Below, in pieces: positions 1-10,200 of a stretch of DNA of 64,000 nucleotides. Location of the stretch: contig CM056587.1 in NCBI GenBank assembly GCA_029721435.1, positions 19,228,667 to 19,292,666 on the forward strand. The letters run 5' to 3'. The notes beneath the pieces are model-generated. The model ran no database searches and was not told the DNA's origin. It saw only the letters and a program-made list of their open reading frames with translations. The translations under genes were made by a program, and so were the position numbers. Each line of letters starts with the position of its first letter. The first letter of the stretch is position 1. Source of the DNA: Gymnothorax reevesii (lineage: Eukaryota; Chordata; Actinopteri; Anguilliformes; Muraenidae).

Positions 1-277
1 CAACTTTGTAAACTACTGTAGAAATGACAGAAATACTTCAATTACATTCATTTCCTAGGAATTGTTAAGGGTGCCAATAATTGTGGAAGAGATGATTTTA
101 TAAAAAATAATTATTTCTTAGTCAGGGATTTTTTTCCCCTTAAAATTCATCTGAGTTGAAGGTTACATTTTTCTGCAATTTTCAGTGTGAGAGTATGCTT
201 CTGCAATAAAAATTTTATTTATTTTAAGGCTTTTAACACATCTTAACCAAGGGTGCCAATAATTATTGAGTGCGCTG
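1..277 (+). mobile_element. 3' end of a Tc1-like transposon (starts left of window)
   Basis: The sequence has the look of the 3' terminal region of a fish Tc1 element: a 'gttacatttttctgcaattt' stretch, then 'atgcttctgcaataaaa' and the terminal 'ccaagggtgccaataatt'. It ends in 'gctg' followed by TA at 278-279, the expected Tc1 target dinucleotide. A second 'aagggtgccaataatt' lies at about 68-83. No transposase remains in the window; the body would lie to the left. The family assignment is recalled from typical fish Tc1 ends, not aligned. Confidence 0.6.
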
Positions 278-279
278 TA

Positions 280-590
280 GGATTCCTTCAACGAAGTGTT
301 GTTAGTAGAACTCGGGGTCACAAATGGAAGCTGACCAAAGGTAAATTTAGCACTAATATTCGGAAATATTTCTTCACCCAAAGAGTAATTTCGATGTGGA
401 ACAGCTTGCCTGACCATGTTGTTGAGGCAGAGACCTTGGGAGTTTTCAAGAGCAGGCTTGACTTAATGCTAGATACCATTGAGTCATTAATCATCTGAAG
501 TGATATATTCACAATGGTATTAAGAAACTGGCGAGCCTAGTTTGGCTGAACGGCCTGTTCTAGCCATACATGTTATGTTATCACTCCCCA
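280..590 (+). repeat. CR1/L2-like LINE, 3' end of ORF2 (fragment)
   Basis: An open frame at about 253-498 encodes a peptide ending with RKYFFTQRVISMWNSLPDHV followed by VEAETLGVFKSRLD, the typical C-terminus of CR1/L2/Rex-type LINE ORF2 (the WNSLP and FKSRLD blocks). The following 3' stretch also resembles these LINE tails. It is a 5'-truncated fragment without reverse transcriptase or endonuclease domains. The Tc1 end at 1-277 abuts it, so the Tc1 probably inserted into this older LINE. Confidence 0.6.
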
Positions 591-1024
591 TGGAAATGTT
601 AACATTTTCTGAAAGAGCTTTAATTATAGGAAGACATCCATGGAAATGAGTCTGGGCTATCTTGGGCGCAAAAATCAGTTGGGTCATTCCATGCCAAGTG
701 GACCAGTTTACTGAAAGTTTGCATCACAACTTATGAGAAAAATGGGGAAAAAAATCATGATTGTTTGCCATAATTTTAAATGGTCAAATCCCAAGTCTTA
801 AGCTCCAACTCCAATTTTTCATGAAGTAATTGCCAATTTGGCAGTGTCTGGTCATTCGGGAATGTAGCAATGACTTGTAAGCGTTTTTGAAGGGATACAA
901 ATCACAAATACACTTTCCAATGGTCCTAAATTAATGTCAACGGGTGCACATAAGTAAAATTACCTGAAATTTATTAATCTGCTATCAGATTTTGTACATC
1001 TCATCTGGTTTTCCTGTAATAGGC
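591..1024. other. Unassigned intergenic sequence
   Basis: AT-rich sequence with no convincing coding frame, RNA gene or terminal repeats. Confidence 0.5.
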
Positions 1025-1312
1025 TGTTGAAAATGACAATTTTTGCAGAACCAAAATTTTTATTCGGTTTTAAGGTGGTCCCCTTGACGGAAGTATGCAT
1101 ACTCAGGGGTTCATATCACAGCCTCATCCTCAGCAGCTACAGCACTCTGGCCCCTTAAACCCAATCCAATCCCCTGTCTCTAGTTAAGGAGTAACTTGCA
1201 TCTGAAAATGCTTATGATAAAGAAACAGCCAAAAATGCCTAAATTCAAGGTATGATTTGGTCATGTGGACACAGCAGAAAAAAATCTGAGAAAATTTGTT
1301 GAGCAGCATCTA

Positions 1313-2834
1313 CAAAACCCAAAACCAGTGAAGTTGGCACGTTGTATAAATCGTAAATAAACACAGAATACAATGATTTGCAAATCCTTTTCAACCTATT
1401 TTCAATTGAATACACTGCAAAGACAAGTTACTTAATGTTTGAACAGGTAAACTTTGTAATTTTTTGCAAATATTAGCTCATTTGGAATTTGATGCCTGCA
1501 ACATGTTTCAAAAAAGCTGGCACAAGTGGCAAAAAAGACTGAGAGAGTTGAGGAATGCTCATCAAACACTGATTTGGAACATCCCACAGGTGAACGGGCT
1601 AATTGGGAACAGGTGGGTGCCATGATTGGGTATAAAAGCAGCTTCCCTGAAATGCTCAGTCATTCACAAACAAGGATGGGGCGAGGGTCACCACTTAGTG
1701 AACAAATGCGTGAGCTGATTGTTGAACAGTTTAAAAACAACACTCCTCGTACGTAAGCGACAAGGCCGAAAACCAACATTGAATGCCCGTGACCTTCGAT
1801 CTCTCAGGCGGTACTGCATTAAAAACCGACATCAGTGTGCAAAGGACATCACCACATGGGCTCAGGAACACTTCAGAAAACCACTGTCAGTAACTACAGT
1901 TCGTCGCTACATCTGCAAGTGCAAGTTAAAACTCTACAATGCAAAGCGAAAGCCATTTATCAACAGCACCCAGAAACGCCGCCGGCTTCGCTGGGCCCAA
2001 GTTCATAAAAGATGGACTGATGCAAAGTGGAAAAGTGTTCTGTGGTCTGACGAGTCCGCATTTCAAATTGTTTTTGGAAACTGTGGACGTCGTGTCCTCC
2101 GGACCAAAGAGGAAAAGAACCATCTGGACTGTTATAGGCGCAAAGTTCAAAAGCCAGCATCTGTGATGGTATGGGGGTGGATTAGTCCCCAAGGCATGGG
2201 CAACTTACACATATGTGAAGGCACCATTAAAGCTGAAAGGTTCATACAGGTTTTGGAGCAACATATGTTGCCATCCAAGCAACGTCTTTTTCATGGACGC
2301 CCCTGCTTATTTCAGCAAGACAATGCCAAGCCACATTCTGCACGTGTTACAACAGCATGGCTCTGTAGTAAAAGAGTGCGGGTACTAGACTGGCCTGCCT
2401 GTAGTCCTGACCTGTCTCCCATTGAAAATGTGTGGCGCATTATGAAGCGTGAAATACAACAACGGAGACCCCGGACTGTTGAACAACTTAAGCTGTACAT
2501 CAAGCAAGAATGGGAAAGAGTTCCACCTGAAAAGCTTCAAAAATTGGTCTCCTCAGTTCCCAAACGTTTACTGAGTGTCGTTAAAAGCAAAGGCGATGTA
2601 ACACAGTGGTAAAAAGGCCCCTGTGCCAACTTTTTTGCAGTGTGTTGCTGCCTTTAAATTCTAAGTCAATGATTATTTTCAAAAAAAAAAAAAAAGTTTC
2701 ACAATTTGAACATTAAACATTTTGTCTTTGCAGTGTATTCAATTGAATATAAGTTGAAAAGGATTTGCAAATCATTGTATTCTGTTTTTATCTACAATTT
2801 ACATAATGTGCCAACTTCACTGGTTTTGGGTTTG
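1313..2834 (+). mobile_element. Tc1-like transposon, copy 1
   Basis: The element begins 'caaaacccaaaaccagtgaa' and ends with the inverse, '...actggttttgggtttg', with TA at both flanks (1311-1312 and 2835-2836). The inverted repeats extend for at least 105 bp, through 'atttgcaaatccttttcaac'. It is about 1.52 kb and carries one transposase gene on the plus strand. A closely related copy lies at 30379-32657. The other arm of the host repeat shows the matching uninterrupted site. Confidence 0.92.
1676..2612 (+). pseudogene. Tc1 transposase, frameshifted by deletion in the DNA-binding domain
   Basis: The frame starting at ATG 1676 gives an N-terminus MGRGSPLSEQMRELIVEQF. At about 1741 roughly 85 bp present in the sister copy (30800-30900) are missing, which removes most of the first helix-turn-helix region and shifts the frame. 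The rest is open to the TAA at 2610 and holds the full catalytic domain: WSDES, QQDNAKPHSA, then SPIENVW, with 34 residues between the second Asp and the Glu (DD34E). The catalytic core is intact, but the protein could not bind its inverted repeats normally. Transposase acts in the nucleus by cut and paste at TA. Confidence 0.9.
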
Positions 2835-2944
2835 TATATTGGGGTAATAAACAGTAAAATAAATTCATGTTGTGTTGCCAACTTGTTCTAGACAATTCTG
2901 CCATTTTTATTTACCATGCTGTGTGGCTTATATCATCCTACAGT

Positions 2945-3629
2945 CTTTCCCACAGAATTTTTGGAGAATATGGGGGGACGTAGTGGCAGACCGATGTCTG
3001 AGGGGGTTCATTCTCATTTTGTTGAGCTGGGGTGGGGGGGAATTGTGCAAATTCCACGTCTTCCAATTCCTATTTTTCCGTTTCCCCCCCCATAATCTCG
3101 TCAATGTATGGGAAACACTGTCCTAATAATATGACTGAAAAGAGAGTGGGGCCGTCATATTTGGGTATTAAGAATTCAATTACTGAGATTATTTCTCAGG
3201 CATCTACCTGTACATTCTGGTGCTAATAACGCAAGGTGTAGTCTTTGCTTTTTGGATGTGGAAGTTTGATTTTACATTAAAACTAAAATGGATATTGTAG
3301 CACAAATCTATGGCTTTCCCATGCCTTCTTGCAAGAGCCTCAATGTTAAAACAATCCTTGAATCTCTGTCTTTTCTCCCTGCAGTGCTGTATTAGTAATT
3401 TGAGTTACATGTAACAGCCATGAGGAAATGGATGCCCTAATGTCTGCCCTATCTTTTCCAATTTGTGGGCAAATACTTGCATACATTGCAGTACTTCTTG
3501 ATTATTAAGCATTCATGAATTAATCGCAGTTTTGGTATTTTTGTGATCCTTTGGGCTTTTTTTTTTATAATCCGCATGTTTGCCATTTACAAGCAAGTTT
3601 ACTGGAGTTTACTGGATTTACTGAATGTG
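2945..3629. other. Spacer between inverted repeat copies, unassigned
   Basis: No gene or known repeat recognised. It contains G- and C-runs and AT-rich stretches, without long convincing open frames. Confidence 0.5.
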
Positions 3630-4000
3630 TCAGGCTGATGTAAGCCACACTGCATGGTAAATAAAAATGCCAGAATTTTACTTGTGAGTTCAAGACACAG
3701 AATGTATTTTCTACTGTTTGTTGCTCTAATATAAAAGCTGCTCCACAAATTATTCAGATTTCCTCTGGCGTGTCCACATGACCAAAATCATGCCTTGAAT
3801 TTAGGCATTTTTAAGCATTTTCAGATGCAAGTTGCTCCTAAACTAGAGACAGGAGATTGGATTGGGTTTAAGGGGCCAGGGTGCTGTAGCTGCAGAGGAT
3901 GAGACTGCAATTTATGCCCCTGATTATGCTTACTTTGGTCAAGGGGACCAACTAAATCAAAGAAAAACTTTGGTTCTGTAATAATTTGCATTTTCTGAGG
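3630..4000 (+). repeat. Unclassified interspersed repeat, copy B (uninterrupted)
   Basis: This is the inverted partner of 1025-2944. At the position where copy A carries the Tc1, this copy reads continuously through 'ctaatataaaagctgctcc', so it represents the empty insertion site. Similarity stops at about 3630 and 4000. No coding potential is visible. Confidence 0.7.
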
Positions 4001-4079
4001 ACGTTGAAAGGTCAAACATGACGTTAAGCAAAATTTTACAGTTTTCAAAGGTTTCTAAGGTTTGAAAATATTGAAGATT

Positions 4080-4900
4080 GGGGACATATGTGCATTGAAC
4101 ACTTATAGGAAGTCATGTATGAACTTTCATTCGGTGGCCTTGAACTTGACCTTTGGCAACCATTGAAATTTCAATGACTTCTCTCACCAAAACTATTATA
4201 GATAGAGCTTAGGTTTGTATTGCGGGCATATAGGAAGTTGTGTATGAAGTTTAATTTTGTGACCTTGAACATGACCTTCAGTGACCCTGAACGGCCAAAT
4301 TATACAGTGAAATTTCAATGACTTGAAATGAATGAATATCAGCTAAATTATTACAGATTTTGTGTAGGTTTGTATTGGAGAAGTATTGGAAGTCCTATGA
4401 ACTTTCAATTGGTGACCTTCTTATTGACCTTCGAAGGTCTAACTTGACCTAGAGAAAATTCAATGATTTCTATCATTGAAAAGGTCACAGATGGAGCCTA
4501 GGTTTGTATTACTGACATAGGAAGTCATGTATGAACTTTCATTTGGTGATCTTCGTATTGACCTTCAAAGGTCAAATGTGACCTAGTGAAAATTCAGTGA
4601 CTTGTATCACTAAAACGGTCACAGATTTAACCAAGGTTTGTATAGAGACATTTAGAAAGTCATATATGAAGTCCATTTGCTGACCACCACTTGACATTCT
4701 GTGACCTTTAAAGTTCACTATTGACATATTGAATACATACTGACATAATAATGACTTGTACCACCAAAACTGCTTCAGAGCTTAGGATTGCATTACAGAA
4801 GGTTTTATAAATGTATGTGAACTTTTATTTTGTGGCCTTGACATTGATTTTCAATGGAATGAATGTCAAACTTCGCATGAAATTTTCATAACTTTTATCA
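4080..4900. repeat. Imperfect tandem repeat (about 130-160 bp units) rich in TGACCT
   Basis: Five to six diverged units are marked by 'taggtttgtatt'-like words at about 4208, 4366, 4498, 4631 and 4780. Each unit carries 'gaagtcatgtatgaacttt', one or more 'tgacctt' motifs and 'ttcaatgactt'. Unit spacing varies from about 130 to 160 bp. It is non-coding, and similar in motif content, though not clearly homologous, to the array in the atp1a1 intron at 53580-54540. Confidence 0.75.
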
Positions 4901-6928
4901 ATGCTGTAAGACTGCCTGCTGGTAAGCTACTGGACGCTTGGTTCTAGTTTTTTAGTTTATATTCAAAAATTAGCCAACAGAGCTGCCTCCTACGCTTAAA
5001 TTTTTGACAGGTGTTGATTTTGCTGGAAATGGGCTTGGTCCAAACTTGCATGTGGTTGCCTAACGTCCTAATTTGAGACCCGTTTTCTCTTTGCAGAATG
5101 GGTGGCCCAAGGTACTTACCCATTATTATTATTATTCAGGGACACTTCCTTTATGAAAAATAGTCATAAATCCCATGGGCACACCATTCTGTCTTGAGCT
5201 AGGGCCAAAATCTTGAATAAACATTCACAAACATTCAAGTAGAAACATGTGCCACAAATTTTTTTAGTAGAGATGGTACACCTTGGCTGTGGAGGTGCCG
5301 TGTAATAGTGAAAACCATGGGCCAACAGCTCTGTTCAAAAATAAATGCTCTCAAACAACTAGGGTTGTTAAACTACCCAAAAAATAGGTGTGGCTCATGT
5401 GGCAGGGGAGGGGTTAATCGGAACAGGCATGAGTGATTTTTCTATTCCAGCTATAGAACTTCAAAGCTGTCAAATATGAACAAATTTGGAGATGGTGAGT
5501 TCCCACCCCTGCGCTGATCTTAAGAAATTGCCTCATACGGGCTTACAGTTCATTTAAAAATCTGTTTGTTTGTGACATCACTTGGAGAAGTGATGGTCCG
5601 GAGGCAAGAAGGACTGTCTGATTTCAGCCAACCCCTTAACCACCTCCTCTTGTGATGTCACAATAGACTGACTTTGAAATGCCTTGTAATGGCTGATTGG
5701 CTGTGCACCTGGTGATATGATGGTGTTATGGCCCCAATTTGTTATTATATTTACAACACAAAAGCAACAGCAAGGGATGACAGACACAGTTTTAAAAACT
5801 TAAAACACATTTAATTTTTAACAAAGACATTAACGACTAAACAACTAACAACTAAGACCAAGATTGATTATAAGAAAAACAAAAAGAAATATTTACAGTC
5901 CCTTTTTGTGGGGCGGCTTGGTGATGTCCTGGGTGAGAAAAATCCACAAACACAGGCAAAAATCCACAAAAGAAACATCACAGGTCTTGAACAGAATGAA
6001 AGGTCTGGTCACATGTATCCTTCTTCTTGCAATTTCTCCTCCTACTTTACTGTCTCAGTTCTTTTCCTTATATACTCTTTTGCAGACCCCACCCACATTT
6101 AGACCTCTTTTTTTTAATTTTCTGAGACTTGCCCCAGACATGTCCAGGACATGTCTAAACATGACTCCAGTCTGAGCTTAACAAAAAAAAGGTAAATACT
6201 GCCATCTAGTGGCCTATATTCACATTACAATGGTAACCTGTAACATTTAAACATAACCTCATCAAATTCAAAATGGAGTTTTATGTGCATGTAAAATGGT
6301 CGTTGATTCCATGACAATGCACTCTATCATTGTGCGTTTTGATAAAAAAAAATATATATATACCGCCGCTTTTGTATCGTCATGTGGAGCAATCAGCAAT
6401 AATCATTAATTTGAACCTTTAGAACAGTTTTGAGATTAATTTCTGTTTTGAATGGAATCAGGCAAACCCAATTGATGCACTCCAATTCACTCGAGCTCAC
6501 TCCTAATTTGTCCAAGTTCTTGCAATGTTCACTCTGCGTATGCAGTGAGAAGTGTCAAAATAGAATCCTGTTAGTTTGAGCTGTACAGCATGATTTTCCA
6601 TCCCTGCTGTTTAACTTTATTGAAGGTTGTTTGGGATTTGTAGCATTTCCCCTTTGAAGACTAGAGTTGCTGCAAATGTTTAGGCAGTGCAGTCCATAAG
6701 GATTTTTACAGTCACTTTTTTTGGTGTGGTATTCCAGCAAATTAATTAGGTTAACTGAAAACTATCAAATTTAATTTGAGGTCATTTACAGTCTTATTAG
6801 GTGATCTTTGGAATTAGTGTAGAATTTGTAGGCACAAAATCAGTGGCTATGTGGATATTTATGGACTGCTCACTATTTCCTGTCACAGAAATGCTTTTGC
6901 ATAACCTTTGCTCTATCCCTCTTATTAG
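4901..6928. other. Unassigned region upstream of the Ig-superfamily exons
   Basis: The missing signal-peptide exon of the downstream Ig gene is expected in or left of this stretch, but no candidate with a phase-1 donor stands out. Non-coding, AT-rich DNA with possible old repeats (for example around 5570-5830). No other gene recognised. Confidence 0.45.
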
Positions 6929-7207
6929 ATGCATCAGTCTATGGACTCGTTAATGGAGAAGTCATGCTGACCCCGGAGTCATTCTCTGAGAAACTCGACC
7001 GAATCCTCTGGAAACTCGGAGAAGACAAAGCAGCAGAGTGGGAGCCCGACACTTTAGATTATTTTCGCATATTTAGGGGTCCTGCATCACTGAATAAAGC
7101 AACTGGGACATTGACTCTCAGAAAATTAACCACGGAATTTAATGGATTTTACTCTGCAGAAATAAATGGCAAGCCATCTACCAAGAGAACCAATCTGATT
7201 GTAATCA
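6929..7207 (+). CDS. Ig gene exon: N-terminal V-like domain
   Basis: A 279-bp exon with acceptor 'cttattag' and donor 'gtaagt', phase 1 at both ends. It starts DASVYGLVNGEVML and contains ILWKLGEDKAAEW, DYFRIFRGPASL and the end-of-domain block LTTEFNGFYSAEI. The core Trp is kept. The usual V-domain disulfide cysteines are absent, and the D-x-G-x-Y-x-C position is replaced by NGFYSA. Loss of this disulfide is typical of the first domain of CD2, CD48 and CD58, whose flat sheet face makes the ligand contact. In those families this domain follows a signal-peptide exon also ending in phase 1. Confidence 0.85.
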
Positions 7208-10200
7208 GTAAGTAAACCTTTGTACCTGCTCATCATTGTCCTTTAGTCCTGCATCAATTTGTGAAATATACCCTGACAGATGACTTCTGCAGAATCTGCT
7301 CAGTGAAATATTCTGATAAAAATGGCAATTGTCCCGCATCAGCTTAGTAAAATATACTCTGACTGATGACTATTGTCCAGTATCAGTTCAGTAAAATATT
7401 CAAAAAAGTAAATAAATTGCAATTCTACCTGCATTAGCTTGGTAAAATATACTCAGGGAAACTATTGTCCAGTATCTCCGCAGTAAGATATTGTCAGACA
7501 AATGAATATTATCTCGCATCAGCTCAGTAAAATATACTTCGATCACTATTACCCAGCATCAGCTCAGTAAAAATGCTCCGACAGACTACCTCTGTTTTGC
7601 ATCATCTCAGTAAAATGCTTGAATACAACTGGCTAGTATGAGCTCAGTGAAATGTACTCCCATAAGACAAATACTATTGAGAATGAGCTCTGTAAAATGT
7701 ACTTAAACTGCTATTGCCCAGCATCGGCTCAGTAAAATATATTAAGATAAATCGCTGTTGTCTCGCATCAGGTTAGCGAAGTATATTCTGACCAACTGAC
7801 ATTCATTTCTGTTGTTGGTGTGATATTCCTGTATTGAAAGGCACGTGCTGTGATCCCCTGGTTCCGATACTCGGTCCTGCGGCATGTCGGTGTCTGCTTG
7901 TTGTCCCCTGCCGCCGCAGTACCGAGCGGAGCAGGGTACATAGTATTCAGCTCCATCCGTTCGTCACGTCCCGTTTGTTGTGAACGCGATATCTCACAAA
8001 TGGTTTGATCGAATTTCATTCATCTTTGACGCCAATCTGTATTACCTGTAGTGTGATACGCTGACCCCAGTCGATTTCCGTGACCTGGAGGGGGACATGA
8101 CCACGTTTAGTGGCACCTCTTGTTTTTGTTGCAACCACAATTGCAAGCCGAGATTATTAACCAGCTCATCATTTATCCTAATTGCATGCTGCTGATGTCC
8201 AGCAAGCTAGTTGGAGCGTTTTGGAGCTGTTGGATTGTGTATTTGATGAGTTTTGAAGGAGGGAGGGACCTGTACCGTTCACCTTTGTTCTGTTAGTTGA
8301 GTAGCTTGCCCCCCCCCAAAATCTCAAAACAACAGCCACGGATAACTGAAGTTAATGTACCTACTCATATGATTATAGAGATTATGGCAATACGCCAATT
8401 TGCCAAAATGTTGAACTGTCCCTTTAACAGGGCAAATGTTCCTTATGAACAAGAAGAGCACATAATTGGAAAAAAAATTATTTTGTTAACGCTCTGAATT
8501 TGCTCTTTTATTTTGATTGGAATAAAAACCAGGAAACTCAGGGAGGCCCCAGCCAGGACTGAGTTGGGGAACGATTGCTCCTGTCAGCAGTGTTCTATAG
8601 ATGACTGAAAAGTAATGGAGCGTAGATAGTCTCTTGGATTATCTATAATTAAGTTGTTCATTGCTTCATCAACAGGTCCTGTTTCCAAACCAAGCATTGA
8701 AAAGCAGTGCAATGAGACGTTTTGCACGCTGTCTTGTAAGCCCACCAAGCCCACCGTCGAAGAACACTATACTTGGATGGAGGGTGAAAAGGTCATCGAG
8801 AATCGCGATATCGACTTTAAGCTTGTGAAGAGTGATGAAGTACTTGATAAGGCTTACAGGTGTAATTACAGCAACCCATTGACCTACGCTCTGAGTGACG
8901 ACATTGTTCCATTCCCCTCAGAAGGTAAGTAGATGAGTGGTGTGACATTTACCCAAACATTTTACCGTTAGAGAGTTATGCTGCACAGTAACACAAGTAT
9001 GCAGCATGAAACATGGCAGAGTGAAATGGGTCGTGTATGTGTGTATCTATCAATGCTGCATTATTATTTTTTGTGTGTGAAAATTTGTATCATATCATGA
9101 AGCGGGTCATGTACAGTTAATGAAATGTGTGTTCGAACCACTGTTCATAGAAGTGTTGCTTGTTGTTTCTTTTGCTAGGAGGATCTATCGCAGGACCGAT
9201 TGTTGGCGGAGTATTGGGGAGTTTAGTCTTCATAGCGCTTGCTGGATTTGGGATTAAATATTTCATAGGTATGGGTAGGTATTTGCTGTCCTAAAGTGCA
9301 AACATGCAGTGAAGAGAAGGTGTACGACCCAAATTCCAAAAAAAGTTGGCGCATCGTGGAAAATGTGAGTAAAATCAAAAAGGGCCCATTTGGAAAGTCC
9401 ATTCACCCTCTGCTGTGTTGAAAACTGTACAATTGTAAATTATTTGATGTTTTAACATTTGAATTTCAAATTGTAAGCGTGCAGTGTAATGACTGCAAAA
9501 GAGTCCATAGCAGTGGACAGTCAACCACTGTGTAACATCACATCACCTTCAGAGCCGTTTATTTTGCTTGACACATTCTCAATCAAGAACAGCACTGCTG
9601 GCAGGCCAATCTTGCACTAGCAGTCTCTGCATATGCAGCCTTGCACTTGTAATCCATGCAGAATGTGGTTTGGCATTGTCTCACTGGAACACGTGACGAG
9701 ATGACAGAGTACCAAAATGCGTACATATCTTTCTGCATTAATGATGCCCTTTCAAATGTGCAGGTGACCCATGCCATATGCTCTGATACGCCCCCTTATT
9801 ATGAAAGGACCGTTTTTTGACATGATGTTGATAAATGCTTGGGCTGTCCTTTTCATCTTTCTTCCTCAGAAAATATTTTTCCAAAAACCACAAAATGCGC
9901 TTCCACTACGCTACCTTCGATCTTACTTGATGCTAAACCCAGAGAAGTGAGTAGCGCTTTTGGACGGTGTTGATGTATGGCTTTGGCTTGCACAATAAGG
10001 CTTTAACTTACACATTCTACGTTCTCAAAAAGCAAGTAAAACATGTTCGAATATTGCGTAATGTGGTGATGCACTTTTTTCAATGTAGTAGACGGTGAGT
10101 GGATTTTTGTAATCAGTCCTTTTGGATTTTATTTGCATTTTCCCCGATGTGTTAACTTCTTCAGAACCGGGTTATATTATTGGTCTTGATGATGCAGCTG

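Larger units (their letters stand above)
1025..2944 (-). repeat. Unclassified interspersed repeat, copy A (split by Tc1)
   Basis: The stretches 1025-1310 and 2837-2944 together match the reverse complement of 3630-4000. Shared blocks include the complement of 'ttaaacccaatccaatcccc', 'aaatgcctaaattcaaggta' and, beyond the Tc1, 'ccatttttatttaccatgc'. The match resumes directly across the Tc1 insertion, showing that the Tc1 landed inside this repeat. No coding potential is seen. Confidence 0.7.

Noticed and set aside
1926..2192. Minus-strand frames within Tc1 copy 1
   Set aside because: Antisense shadows of the transposase gene.
5996..6070. Possible signal peptide (MKGLVTCILLLAISPPTLLS) for the Ig gene
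   Set aside because: The peptide looks plausible, but no donor in phase 1 follows in frame, and the surrounding sequence looks like part of an old repeat. Kept out of the gene model.
7240..7800. CRISPR-like array
   Set aside because: Repeats are diverged, spacers irregular and the context is a vertebrate intron; it is a minisatellite.
9268..9275. Alternative donor for the Ig transmembrane exon
   Set aside because: Using the GT seven bases downstream changes the phase relation to the next exon; the first donor keeps phase 1.
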